From Streptomyces sp. NBC_01551 (lineage in GTDB: Bacteria > Actinomycetota > Actinomycetes > Streptomycetales > Streptomycetaceae), in contig NZ_JAPEPX010000001.1 in the NCBI RefSeq assembly GCF_026339935.1, positions 4,521,501-4,585,500 on the forward strand: a stretch of DNA of 64,000 nucleotides, written 5' to 3'. The notes beneath the pieces were generated by a model. The model had not been told where the DNA came from and did not search any database. It saw only the letters and a program-made list of their open reading frames with translations. The position numbers and the translations under genes were made by a program. Below are positions 1-8,033 of this stretch, piece after piece (position 1 is the stretch's first letter; each line of letters starts with the position of its first letter).

Positions 1-336
1 CTGCGGACCAGGTGTTCACTGCGTCCGGCGCGGAAGCGGTCCTGCCGTCGGCGGACGAGACCTTCACGGTTCCGGCCCCGGAGGAGGAGTTGCTGGCCCG
101 GGTGGTCCCGGACGCGGCTCCTGCCGAGTCGGCGCAGGAGCCGTTCGCCGTGGACGGCGAGCTGCCGTCTGCGGACCAGGTGTTCACTGCGTCCGGCGCG
201 GAAGCGGTCCTGCCGTCGGCGGACGAGACCTTCACGGTTCCGGCCCCGGAGGAGGAGTTGCTGGCCCGGGTGGTCCCGGACGCGGCTCCTGCCGAGTCGG
301 CGCAGGAGCTGTTCGCCGTGGACGGCGAGCTGCCGT
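1..336 (+). repeat. Two near-perfect 168-nt direct repeats inside cvnA
   Basis: The block at 1-168 recurs at 169-336 almost base for base. It encodes 56 residues (SADQVFTASGAEAVL... to ...FAVDGELP). Shorter, diverged copies of the same 'PSADQVFTVP' unit follow down to about 640. The identity between the first two copies points to a recent in-frame duplication. The number of copies upstream of the window is unknown. Confidence 0.9.
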
Positions 337-1169
337 CGGCGGACCAGGTGTTCACGGTTCCCGGTCCGGAGGGCGAGCTGCCGTCTGCGGACGAGGCGTT
401 CGCCGCGTCCGGTGCGGAAGCGGGTTTGCCTTCGGCGGACGAGACCATCACCGACTCCGGACCGGAGGGCGGCCTGCCGTCCGCCGACCAGGTGTTCACG
501 GTTCCGGCCCCGGAAGAGGAACTGCTGGCCCGGGTCGTTCCGGACGCGGAGCCGGCGGGCGCCGGTGAGGGGTTCGCCCCTGCGGAAGGTGACGTGCCGG
601 CTGCGGACCAGGTGTTCACCGTGCCCGGACCGGAGGCCGAGCCGTCGGCTCCGGTGGTTCCGGACGCGGGCCCGGAGGACGGCGCGGAGCCGGCCCCGGC
701 AGACGCGGCCCCGGCAGACGCGGCGCAGGCAGACGCGGCGCCGGCGACGGAATCGGCAGCGCCCGCCGGGTACGGGGCGCGGGGAGCGGCCCCGTTCGGG
801 CAGGTGCCCGAGGCGATGCGCCGGCCCGTGCCGTTGCACGAGGCCGAGCCGCTGTCCGCCGCCGCCGACGGACACGGGCGCGCCGCCGATGCCCAGGGGA
901 ACTGGCTGCCCCGCCAGGGCAGTCACCCCGAAGAGGCCGTCACCGACAAGGGCCTGCCCAAGCGCACCCCCCGCGCCGTGGCGGCCCCGCGCGTGGACGC
1001 CGTGAGACCCGAGCCGCCGCGCCGCGTCGACGCGGAGGAACTGCGGCGCCGGCTCGGCGGGTTCTACCAGGGGGCCCAGGACGGCCGCCGCGTCGTCGCC
1101 GCCGAGCTCGCCCAGGAACACGGGCAAGACACCGACCAGGGGGACACCGCACAGGAGGCACGCACATGA
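1..1169 (+). CDS. cvnA: CvnA C-terminal part (conservon sensor-kinase-like protein), 5' truncated by window edge
   Basis: The gene is open from the first base and its start lies outside the window. Only the C-terminal tail is visible: an acidic, Ala/Pro/Glu-rich repeat region of about 250 residues built on a unit like PSADQVFTVPGPE, then a more basic end with GNWLPRQGSHPEEAVTDKGLPKR. The tail ends in a helical stretch (EELRRRLGGFYQGAQDGRR). No kinase or nitrate-sensing domain can be seen here. The assignment rests on the tail, which is typical of CvnA histidine-kinase-like proteins, and on the three following genes, which are a textbook cvnB-cvnC-cvnD set. The stop codon overlaps the cvnB start (ATGA). 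CvnA would be the membrane sensor feeding the CvnB/C/D complex. Confidence 0.75.
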   Translation, partial: ADQVFTASGAEAVLPSADETFTVPAPEEELLARVVPDAAPAESAQEPFAVDGELPSADQVFTASGAEAVLPSADETFTVPAPEEELLARVVPDAAPAESAQELFAVDGELPSADQVFTVPGPEGELPSADEAFAASGAEAGLPSADETITDSGPEGGLPSADQVFTVPAPEEELLARVVPDAEPAGAGEGFAPAEGDVPAADQVFTVPGPEAEPSAPVVPDAGPEDGAEPAPADAAPADAAQADAAPATESAAPAGYGARGAAPFGQVPEAMRRPVPLHEAEPLSAAADGHGRAADAQGNWLPRQGSHPEEAVTDKGLPKRTPRAVAAPRVDAVRPEPPRRVDAEELRRRLGGFYQGAQDGRRVVAAELAQEHGQDTDQGDTAQEART

Positions 1170-1654
1170 CCGCGCCCAGTACGTACGGACTGAGCACCCA
1201 GGCCCGCAACCTGCAGTGGCTGCTGACCGACCTGGTCGAGGAGGTGCCCGGCGTCAACTCCGTCGCGGTCGTGTCCTCGGACGGACTGCTGCTGCTCTCC
1301 TCGGAGCCCACGGCCGCCGCCGCCGAGGCCGAGGCCCGGGGCGAGCGCCCCAAGGGCCCCCGCGGCGCCTCCGCCGACCTGGCCACCATCGTGTCCGGCC
1401 TCGGCAGCCTCACCACCGGCGCCGCCGCCCTCATGGACGGCGGCGGGGTCAAGCAGACCATGGTGGCGATGGAGCACGGCTCCGTCTTCGTCATGGCCAT
1501 CAGCGACGGCTCCCTGCTCGGCGTGCACGCCACCCCGGACTGCGACATGAGCGTCGTCGCCTACCACATGGCCCTGTTCGTCGGCCGCGCCGGCCACGTC
1601 CTGACCCCCGAAGTCCGCAGCGAGCTGCGCCAGTCGATGGAGAAGACCCCGTGA
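1166..1654 (+). CDS. cvnB: CvnB, roadblock/LC7 domain protein
   Basis: This 162-aa protein is a roadblock/LC7-type protein of a conservon. These proteins bind the small GTPase-like CvnD and are thought to regulate it at the membrane. The sequence has the family's amphipathic alpha/beta layout: NLQWLLTDLVEEVPGVNSVAVVSSDGLLLLSS near the N terminus, then a helix, and a second strand set (GSVFVMAISDGSLLGVHATPDCD). The ATG overlaps the end of cvnA by 4 nt and the stop overlaps the cvnC GTG by 4 nt, so translation is probably coupled. A charged insertion at residues 50-70 (EAEARGERPKG) is not part of the core fold. Confidence 0.9.
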   Translation: MTAPSTYGLSTQARNLQWLLTDLVEEVPGVNSVAVVSSDGLLLLSSEPTAAAAEAEARGERPKGPRGASADLATIVSGLGSLTTGAAALMDGGGVKQTMVAMEHGSVFVMAISDGSLLGVHATPDCDMSVVAYHMALFVGRAGHVLTPEVRSELRQSMEKTP

Positions 1655-2070
1655 GGAGTACGGCCTCCGACCGGCTGCCGATACGCGGCGCCGACCGCCG
1701 CCCCGCCCGCGTCCGCCCGTACTCCCTCACGGGCGGCCGCACCCGCTTCGCGCAGGTCCTGCACGTCGAGACCTTCGTCGCCGCCCTCGACCCCAAGGCG
1801 TCCGAGCCGCAGCGCGGCGAGAGCGGCGACGGGACCCCGTCGAAGGGCGACCGCATGCCCGAGATGCCCGCCATAGTCGAGGTGTGCCGCCGCATGCGCA
1901 CCATCGCCGAGATATCCGCGCTGCTGAAGCTGCCGCTCGGCGTGGTCCGCGTACTCGTCAGCGACCTCGCCGACCAGGGCCGGATCCGCGTCTACGGAAC
2001 GGGGCACGGCCCCGGCCGCCCCGAACGCGCGCTGCTCGAAAGGGTGCTCGATGGCCTTCGCCGTCTCTGA
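1651..2070 (+). CDS. cvnC: CvnC, DUF742 protein
   Basis: This 139-aa DUF742 protein is the third member of the conservon. I place the start at the GTG at 1651, which overlaps the cvnB stop (GTGA). The open frame runs further upstream, but that part is antisense-style shadow sequence. The N-terminal RVRPYSLTGGRTRF motif is the DUF742 hallmark. The C-terminal half (MRTIAEISALLKLPLGVVRVLVSDLADQGRIRVYG) reads as a winged-helix-like fold. CvnC proteins are reported to act with CvnB and CvnD in a heterotrimeric-G-protein-like complex. The middle carries an unusual polar insertion (SEPQRGESGDGTPSKGDRM). The end overlaps the cvnD start by 20 nt. Confidence 0.88.
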   Translation: MRSTASDRLPIRGADRRPARVRPYSLTGGRTRFAQVLHVETFVAALDPKASEPQRGESGDGTPSKGDRMPEMPAIVEVCRRMRTIAEISALLKLPLGVVRVLVSDLADQGRIRVYGTGHGPGRPERALLERVLDGLRRL

Positions 2071-2671
2071 AACCGCGCTCCTCGACGACGAGCCCGTCCA
2101 GCCCTGGCAGTACGACCGCTCGCGCGCGCCCGTCGCCGTCAAGGTGCTGGTCGCGGGCGGCTTCGGGGTCGGCAAGACCACCTTCGTGTCGTCGGTCTCC
2201 GAGATCACCCCGCTGCGCACCGAGGCGGTGATGACGCAGGCCAGCGTCCCCACCGACGACCTGTCCGGGACCCCGGACAAGAACACCACCACCGTCGCCA
2301 TGGACTTCGGCCGCGTCACCCTCGCCGACGACCTCGTGCTCTACGTGTACGGGACCCCCGGCCAGGAGCGGTTCTGGTTCATGTGGGACGACCTGGTCCG
2401 CGGCGCCATCGGCGGGCTCGTCCTCGCCGACACCCGCCGGCTGCGCGACTGCTTCCCCGCGCTCGACTACTTCGAGAGCTGTGGGCTCCCGTACGCCGTC
2501 GCGGTGAACCACTTCGAGGGCTCCCGCTCGTACGAGCCGGAGGACGTGCGCGAGGCGCTCACCATCGCGCCCCGGGTGCCCGTCGTGATCATGGACGCGC
2601 GGAGCCGGGACACGGTCGTCGAATCGCTGCTCGCGCTGGTCGCGCACGCCCTCGACAGCACCCCCGAATAG
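2051..2671 (+). CDS. cvnD: CvnD, small GTPase-like ATP/GTP-binding protein
   Basis: This 206-aa protein is the nucleotide-binding switch of the conservon. The P-loop is visible as GGFGVGKTTF (about residues 35-44). A G3-like motif appears in YGTPGQERFWFMW and a G4-like motif as NHFEG in place of the usual NKxD, which is normal for this actinobacterial family. The gene overlaps cvnC by 20 nt and ends the conservon. A 67-nt gap with repeated 'cccgaacggcag' units separates it from the flavoprotein gene. CvnD is expected to switch between GTP and GDP forms with CvnB as partner. What signal CvnA senses cannot be told from this window. Confidence 0.92.
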   Translation: MAFAVSETALLDDEPVQPWQYDRSRAPVAVKVLVAGGFGVGKTTFVSSVSEITPLRTEAVMTQASVPTDDLSGTPDKNTTTVAMDFGRVTLADDLVLYVYGTPGQERFWFMWDDLVRGAIGGLVLADTRRLRDCFPALDYFESCGLPYAVAVNHFEGSRSYEPEDVREALTIAPRVPVVIMDARSRDTVVESLLALVAHALDSTPE

Positions 2672-2738
2672 CCCGGAACAGCAGCCCGGAACGGCAGCCC
2701 GAACGGCAGCCCGAACAGCTCCGAATCGAGAACGTGAG

Positions 2739-4022
2739 ATGCGCAGGATACTCGTCGTGGGAGCCGGCCAGTCCGGGCTCCAGCTCGCCCTCGGACTCCA
2801 GGACAAGGGGTACGAGGTCACCCTGATGTCCAGCCGGACGCCGGACGAGATCCGCACCGGCCGGGTCATGTCCACGCAGGTCATGTTCGACTCGGCGCTC
2901 CGGCACGAGCGGGACCTCGGGCTGAACTTCTGGGAGCGGCAGGCGCCCCGGATCGAGGCCCTCGGCTTCTCCGTCGCCGCCCCGGGCACCGGCACTGGCA
3001 CCGGTCGCGCCGTCGACTGGCTCGGCCGGCTGAAGGGCTACGCCCAGTCCGTCGACCAGCGCCTGAAGATGGCCGGCTGGCTCGACGCCTTCGTCCAGCG
3101 CGGCGGGCAGCTGGTCGTCCACGGGGCCTCGGTCGCCGACCTGGACTACTTCTCCCGCGCGTACGACCTGGTGCTCGTCGCCGCCGGCAAGGGCGAGCTG
3201 GTGTCGATGTTCGGGCGGGACGCGGCGCGCTCCCCGTACGACGCGCCGCAGCGCGCGCTGGCGGTCTCGTACGTACACGGCCTGGAGCAGCGCCCGGAGC
3301 ACCCGGGGACGGAGGCCGTGCGCTGCAACCTGGTGCCGGGGGTCGGTGAGCTGTTCGTGATGCCGACGCTGACGCTGTCGGGGCGGGCGGACATCCTGTT
3401 CTGGGAGGGCGTCCCGGGCGGCCCGCTGGACGTCTTCAACGGGGTCAAGAACCCGGCGGAGCACCTGGCGCTGACGCTGGGGCTGATGGAGAAGTTCACG
3501 CCGTGGGAGTACGAGCGGGCGGCGCGCGTGGAGCTGACGGACAGCGGCGCCACGCTCGCCGGCCGGTACGCGCCGGTCGTGCGCGACCCGATCGGGCGGC
3601 TGCCGGGCGGCGGGCTGGTGCTGGGCGTCGCGGACGTGGTCGTCGCGAACGACCCGATCACGGGGCAGGGGGCGAACTCGGCCGCCAAGTGCGCGGCGTC
3701 GTACCTGTCGTCGATCCTGATGCACGGGGACAAGCCGTTCGACGCGTCCTGGATGAAGGCGACGTTCGACAAGTACTGGTTCACGACGGGCAAGCCGGTG
3801 ACCCAGTGGACGAACGCGATGCTGGCCGCCGCGCCGGAGCACGTGCTGGGCCTGATCGGTGCGGCCGGGCGGCTGCGGCCGGTGGCGGACCGAATCGCCA
3901 ACGGCTACGACAACCCGGCCGACTTCGACGCGTACTTCTACGACCCCGAGGACGCGGCGGACTACCTGGCGGAGGCGGAGGCGGAGGCCTCCGTCTCGGC
4001 GTCCGTCTCCGTCTCCGTCTAG
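2739..4022 (+). CDS. Styrene/indole monooxygenase-family FAD-dependent oxidoreductase (StyA-like)
   Basis: This 427-aa flavoprotein has an N-terminal Rossmann fold with the GAGQSG dinucleotide motif (residues 8-13). A second FAD-contact motif late in the protein (GVADVVVANDPITGQGANSA) is typical of StyA-like single-component flavin monooxygenases that receive reduced FAD from a separate reductase. No flavin reductase gene is next to it. The substrate is unknown. The gene commonly sits next to a conservon in Streptomyces, but a functional link is only inferred. The C terminus is low complexity (AEAEAEASVSASVSVSV), encoded by short repeats, and the stop overlaps the stop of the convergent NlpC/P60 gene by 3-4 nt. 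Confidence 0.8.
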   Translation: MRRILVVGAGQSGLQLALGLQDKGYEVTLMSSRTPDEIRTGRVMSTQVMFDSALRHERDLGLNFWERQAPRIEALGFSVAAPGTGTGTGRAVDWLGRLKGYAQSVDQRLKMAGWLDAFVQRGGQLVVHGASVADLDYFSRAYDLVLVAAGKGELVSMFGRDAARSPYDAPQRALAVSYVHGLEQRPEHPGTEAVRCNLVPGVGELFVMPTLTLSGRADILFWEGVPGGPLDVFNGVKNPAEHLALTLGLMEKFTPWEYERAARVELTDSGATLAGRYAPVVRDPIGRLPGGGLVLGVADVVVANDPITGQGANSAAKCAASYLSSILMHGDKPFDASWMKATFDKYWFTTGKPVTQWTNAMLAAAPEHVLGLIGAAGRLRPVADRIANGYDNPADFDAYFYDPEDAADYLAEAEAEASVSASVSVSV

Positions 4023-5140
4023 GCGGGGCTCTCCTCGGCGGAGTAGCCGGTGTCGTCGCCGTCGGCCGTCCCGTCGGACTCGGGCAGCGGCGGCGGGGTG
4101 AACTCCTTCAGCGGGGTGGCGTCGGAGTCCGGGCGGACGGCGCCGAGCAGCGGGTTCGCGGCGATCGGCGAGACCTTCACCTTCGTTCCCGGCCGGGGCG
4201 CCTGGATCACCTTCCCCTCCCCGATGTAGAGCGCCACGTGCGTGGCCTTGGGGAAGTAGACGACCAGGTCCCCGGGGCGCAGCTGGTCCAGCGGCACCCG
4301 GGGGAGCTGCGCCCACTGCTCCTGGCTGGTCCGGGGGATGGACCGGCCGGCGTGCGCCCAGGCCTGCGAGGTGAGGCCGGAGCAGTCGAAGGACCCCGGC
4401 CCCTCGGCGCCCCAGACGTAGGGTTTGCCGATCTGGGCGGTGGCGTAGGTCAGCGCGACGCCGCCGGCGGCGGTGGGGGTACGGGTACGGGGGCTCCCGA
4501 GGGCCCCCGACGTCACCAGCTGCCGCTGCGCGTCGGCGGTGTCGGCGGCCTCCTGCGCGCCGAGCTGCGCGAGCTCCTCGGGGGTGAGCGCGGCCAGCAT
4601 CCGCTCGACCTCCTTGAGCTGCCGGCCGACCTCCTCCTTGCGCTCCTTCATCTGCCCGGCCAGCCCGGCCTCGGTGTCCCGCGCCTTGCGGGCGGCGGCG
4701 GCGAGCCGGTCGGCCTGCCGCTCGCCCTTGGTCAGCCGGTCCAGCAGGGCGGCCTGCCGGGCGCCCTCGCGGGCGGCGAGGCGGCGTTCGTCCAGGGCGG
4801 CCTGGGGATCGCCGCTGAGCAGCATCCGGGCGAACGGGGAGAGCCCCCGGGCCCCCTGGTACTGCTCCCGGGCCAGCCGGCCGGCGACGGCCTTCTCGGC
4901 GGCGAGGTCCCGGCGGGTCTTGCCGAGCTCGGCGGCGAGCCGGTGCTCCTCGTCCTGGCGGTCCCTGAGGGCGGCCTCGGTGGCGTTGTAGGCCTCGGCG
5001 GCCTCCTCGGCCTTCTGGTACAGCCCTTGCAGCCGGGTGAGCAGCACCCCGACGGGTTCGGCCCGCGCCTCTTGGGGCGGCGGGCCGATGACGACGAGCG
5101 CCGCGGCGACGCAGGCCGCGCGGAGCAGCCGGTTCGACAT
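4019..5140 (-). CDS. Secreted coiled-coil NlpC/P60 cell-wall hydrolase
   Basis: This 373-aa protein belongs to the NlpC/P60 family, cysteine peptidases that cut peptidoglycan stem peptides outside the cell. An N-terminal signal peptide (RLLRAACVAAALVVIG, cleavage near ARAEP) is followed by a long Ala/Glu/Lys/Arg coiled coil (about residues 30-200). The catalytic domain then shows the Cys motif FDCSGLTSQAWA, the His motif ATHVALYIGEGKVIQAP and the GKPYVWGAEGPGS entry loop. I chose the ATG at 5140 because it is preceded by a nearly perfect ribosome binding site (GGAGGTGATC). A longer frame starting 45 nt upstream lacks one. The architecture resembles RipA/CwlO-type lytic enzymes whose coiled coil is autoinhibitory or binds FtsEX. 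Confidence 0.9.
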   Translation of the reverse strand: MSNRLLRAACVAAALVVIGPPPQEARAEPVGVLLTRLQGLYQKAEEAAEAYNATEAALRDRQDEEHRLAAELGKTRRDLAAEKAVAGRLAREQYQGARGLSPFARMLLSGDPQAALDERRLAAREGARQAALLDRLTKGERQADRLAAAARKARDTEAGLAGQMKERKEEVGRQLKEVERMLAALTPEELAQLGAQEAADTADAQRQLVTSGALGSPRTRTPTAAGGVALTYATAQIGKPYVWGAEGPGSFDCSGLTSQAWAHAGRSIPRTSQEQWAQLPRVPLDQLRPGDLVVYFPKATHVALYIGEGKVIQAPRPGTKVKVSPIAANPLLGAVRPDSDATPLKEFTPPPLPESDGTADGDDTGYSAEESPA

Positions 5141-5561
5141 GTGATCACCTCCGGGCCGCCGATGCTGCCACGCCCGGTATGACAAAATCCCCGCCCCACC
5201 CCGCCCCCCACTCCCCCCTCACCCATCCGGCCCCACCCCACCACCCCCAACGCCCAGCCACCCCCGACAACGCACCAGGCCCCCACCCCGAACACCGCTC
5301 GCACCTGCACCTGCGCCTGGGCCTGGGCCTGCGGTTGGGCTGCGCCTGAACCTGCGGCTGGGCTTGAGGCTGCGCTGGCTAGGCCTGGGCCTGCGGCTAC
5401 GCCTGGGCGTGGGTCTGGGCCGGCTACGCCTGCGCCCGCGGCCAGGGCCAGCGCCCCGGTCCGGGCCCTGGTCCGGGCCACCCGCCCCGGTGGGCCGGCC
5501 CCCCGGGGCCGTCGGCCAGGGACTTCGTCGCGGCGGCGCCGGTACCCCGGGCCCCTCCGGG
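5141..5561. other. Intergenic low-complexity region upstream of the NlpC/P60 gene
   Basis: These 421 bases hold no convincing gene. About 5296-5441 is an imperfect tandem array of hexamer-like units (GCCTGG / GCCTGC) that leaves several frames open on the plus strand. The stretch 5190-5280 is C-rich (CCCCACCCC). Promoter elements for the NlpC/P60 gene must lie just upstream of 5140, but I cannot point to clear -10/-35 boxes. Confidence 0.6.
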
Positions 5562-6140
5562 TCAGGGGTGGAGCAGGAGGGCTTTGGCGGCGGTGAATTC
5601 GTCCGGGGTCAGGAGCCCCTCGCGGGCCAAGGCGGCCAGTTGCGTCAGCTGCGCCGACAGTCCGGCGCCCGGCCCCGACGGGGCCGCGGCCGGGGGCGAG
5701 GGTGGCGGTGCGGGGGCCGGGGTCCCGGGTTCCGGCCGTGCCGCTTCCCCGCCGGGGGCACCCGGGCCCGTCCGCCCGGCCTCCTCGCCGGGGACGGCCG
5801 GCCCCGGCCCGTCGGCCTCCTCGCCGGGGACCGCCGGGATCGGCGCGTCGGCTTCGCCGCCCGGGGCGGGCCGGCCCGGCCAGTCGGCTTCCTCGCCCGG
5901 GGCCGCCGGGCTCGTCCAGTCGCCCTCTTCGCCCGCGGCGGCCCGGCCCGTCCAGTCGGTTCCCTCGCCCGGGGCGGGGCGGCCCCTCCGGGCGGCCGGG
6001 GACATCCAGTCGGACTCCTCGTACGCGCCCTGCCCCGGCGGAGCCACCCCGGCGGCGCGCGCCAGGAGTCCCCGCAGCAGCGGGCGCCCCGGCGGGCGGA
6101 TCGCCGCCGAGACCGTCACACCCACCGGTCGGATGAACAT
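5562..6140 (-). CDS. SHOCT-domain protein with long Gly/Pro/Ala-rich linker
   Basis: This 192-aa protein ends in a clear SHOCT (short C-terminal) domain, LTQLAALAREGLLTPDEFTAAKALLL, a small helical module found at the ends of many bacterial proteins that is thought to aid oligomerisation. The N-terminal 40 residues (MFIRPVGVTVSAAIRPPGRP) are conserved-looking. Between them lies a repetitive linker with units such as GEEADGPGPAVPGEEA. I chose the ATG at 6140 because it overlaps the stop of the upstream DUF6325 gene (TGATG), giving translational coupling. A longer frame to 6263 would overlap that gene. The function is unknown, but SHOCT proteins are often paired with DUF6325 proteins. Confidence 0.75.
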   Translation of the reverse strand: MFIRPVGVTVSAAIRPPGRPLLRGLLARAAGVAPPGQGAYEESDWMSPAARRGRPAPGEGTDWTGRAAAGEEGDWTSPAAPGEEADWPGRPAPGGEADAPIPAVPGEEADGPGPAVPGEEAGRTGPGAPGGEAARPEPGTPAPAPPPSPPAAAPSGPGAGLSAQLTQLAALAREGLLTPDEFTAAKALLLHP

Positions 6141-6529
6141 CAGGCCACCCCCACCCGCTCCGCCGGGATCCGGACCGAGCCGACGATCCGCCCGCCCGCC
6201 GCCCGTACGGCGATCGCCGCGTCCTCGGCCCACACGTGCTCCACCAGCAACAGCAGTGCGCAACTGCCCCGGTCCAGGAGATCCGTCGCCTCCCGGACGT
6301 CCTCCGGCCCGATCAGCCGCGCCGCCTCCCGGTGCGCCAGCAGGCCCCGTAGCTCCATGAACTCGTCGAACTCCGCCGCCATCACCTCGCCCGCCGCCGT
6401 CTTCGTCGCCACCAGCCCGTCGATCAACCGGACGACCCCCGCCTTGCGGAGCCCCATGACGGCTTCCACCGCCGGCACCCGCAGCTGCTCCTCCGGGAAG
6501 GCGAGGACGATGAACTCCACAGGTCCCAT
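6140..6529 (-). CDS. DUF6325 family protein
   Basis: This 129-aa protein starts MGPVEFIVLAFPEEQLRVPAVEAVMGLRKAGVVRLIDGL, the characteristic opening of DUF6325 (formerly DUF1269-like) proteins. The ATG at 6529 fits the family. The frame stays open to 6631, but the extra residues are not family-like. The protein reads as an alternating alpha/beta fold with two halves (FDEFMELRGLL.., then CALLLLVEHVWAEDAAIAVRAAGGRIVGSVRIP). The role is unknown. The stop overlaps the start of the SHOCT protein, so the two form one transcription and translation unit and probably one functional pair. Confidence 0.8.
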   Translation of the reverse strand: MGPVEFIVLAFPEEQLRVPAVEAVMGLRKAGVVRLIDGLVATKTAAGEVMAAEFDEFMELRGLLAHREAARLIGPEDVREATDLLDRGSCALLLLVEHVWAEDAAIAVRAAGGRIVGSVRIPAERVGVA

Positions 6530-6656
6530 GCGCCGCGGCACCCCACTCCTGACCGTTCCGACCACTTCTGACGACTGTTCGGCAACCTTCTGACGACTCT
6601 TCGGCACACTATGACATAAGCGGACATACAACCCGCCCGCTTGCTACGTTTCCCGT

Positions 6657-8033
6657 ATGACCGCTCTGACGGCAAAGGTGGCCGAGCCCGCCCCGCCCTC
6701 ACCCCCCGGCGCCCCCGCCCCCCGGCGCCGCCGCGGCGTCGAGCTGACGCTGCTCGCCGGCGCGGTCTTCGTCTCCGTCCTCGGCTACCTCTACGTCGGC
6801 GTCGCGGCGACCGGCCAGCTCCCCCGCCCCGCCGCCCGCTACGCCGGCGGCCTCGCCGCCGCCGCGCTGTTCGCGCACCTCGCCGTCCGGCTGCGCGCCC
6901 CGTACGCCGACCCGCTCGTGCTCCCGATCGCCTTCCTCCTCAACGGACTCGGCCTCGTCCTCATCCAGCGCCTCGACCTGACCACCCCCGGCCACCCCAC
7001 CGCCGGGGAGCAACTGCGCTGGTCGGCCCTCGGGCTCGCCCTCTTCGTCCTCGTCGTCGCCGCGCTGCGCGACCACCGGGTGCTCCAGCGCTACGCGTAC
7101 CTCTCCGTCGTCGCCGCGCTCGCGCTGATGCTCGTCCCGGTCTTCTTCCCGGCCGTCAACGGCGCCCACATCTGGATCCGGTTCGCCGGGTTCTCCTTCC
7201 AGCCGGGCGAGTTCGCCAAGATCCTGCTCGCGGTCTTCTTCGCCGCCTACCTCGCCGCGAACCGCACCGCGCTCGCCCTGGGCGGACGCCGGCTCTTCTG
7301 GAAGCTGAAACTCCTGCCGGGCCGCGTCCTCGGCCCGATCCTCGCCATCTGGCTGCTCAGCGTCGGCGTCCTCGTCCTGGAAAGGGACCTGGGGACCTCG
7401 CTCCTCTTCTTCGGCCTCTTCGTCATCATGCTGTTCACCGCCACCGGCCGGATCGGCTGGATCGCCATCGGGCTGCTCCTCGCCGCCCTCGGCGCCTACG
7501 CCGTCGGCACCTTCGAACCCCACGTGCACGGCCGCGTCAACGACTGGCTGAATCCTTTCGCCTCCATCGAGCGCGGCGAGGGCCCCGGCCAGCTCGCCCA
7601 GTCCCTCTTCGCCTTCGGCGCCGGCGGGCTCCTCGGCTCCGGGCTCGGGCACGGCCAGTCCTTCCTCATCGGCTTCGCCGCCAAGTCGGACTTCATCCTG
7701 GCCACCGCCGGCGAGGAGCTCGGCCTCGTCGGCCTCACCGCGATCCTGCTGCTCTACGGACTGCTCGTCGCGCGCGGCTTCCGCGCCGGGCTCGCCCTGC
7801 GCGACCCCTTCGGGCGGCTCCTCGCCACCGGCCTCGCCTCGATCGTCGCCCTCCAGGTGTTCGTCATCGCGGGCGGCGTCACCGCACTGATCCCGCTCAC
7901 CGGCATGGCCATGCCCTTCCTCGCGCAGGGCGGCTCCTCCGTCGTCACCAACTGGATCATCGTCGCGCTGCTGGTCCGGCTCAGCGACAGCGCCCGCAGA
8001 CCCCGCCCCGGCGGCGCGGAGGCCGCGCCGTGA
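6657..8033 (+). CDS. FtsW/RodA/SpoVE-family SEDS peptidoglycan polymerase
   Basis: This 458-aa polytopic membrane protein of the SEDS family polymerises lipid II into glycan strands. Ten or so hydrophobic helices are visible. Family motifs include WIRFAGFSFQPGEFAKI, LERDLGTSLLFFG and the C-terminal TGMAMPFLAQGGSSVVTNW. The N terminus has a Pro-rich cytoplasmic tail. The stop overlaps the start of a class B PBP gene (GTGA), the usual SEDS-PBP partnership in which polymerase and transpeptidase work as a pair. The ATG has no ribosome binding site directly upstream, so a leaderless transcript is possible. It is outside the dcw cluster, so it is an additional SEDS pair rather than the division FtsW. 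Confidence 0.92.
   Translation: MTALTAKVAEPAPPSPPGAPAPRRRRGVELTLLAGAVFVSVLGYLYVGVAATGQLPRPAARYAGGLAAAALFAHLAVRLRAPYADPLVLPIAFLLNGLGLVLIQRLDLTTPGHPTAGEQLRWSALGLALFVLVVAALRDHRVLQRYAYLSVVAALALMLVPVFFPAVNGAHIWIRFAGFSFQPGEFAKILLAVFFAAYLAANRTALALGGRRLFWKLKLLPGRVLGPILAIWLLSVGVLVLERDLGTSLLFFGLFVIMLFTATGRIGWIAIGLLLAALGAYAVGTFEPHVHGRVNDWLNPFASIERGEGPGQLAQSLFAFGAGGLLGSGLGHGQSFLIGFAAKSDFILATAGEELGLVGLTAILLLYGLLVARGFRAGLALRDPFGRLLATGLASIVALQVFVIAGGVTALIPLTGMAMPFLAQGGSSVVTNWIIVALLVRLSDSARRPRPGGAEAAP

Noticed and set aside
5364..6593. 409-residue plus-strand frame opposite the SHOCT and DUF6325 genes
   Set aside because: It is a repeat- and GC-driven shadow. The minus-strand genes have family motifs and coupled starts.
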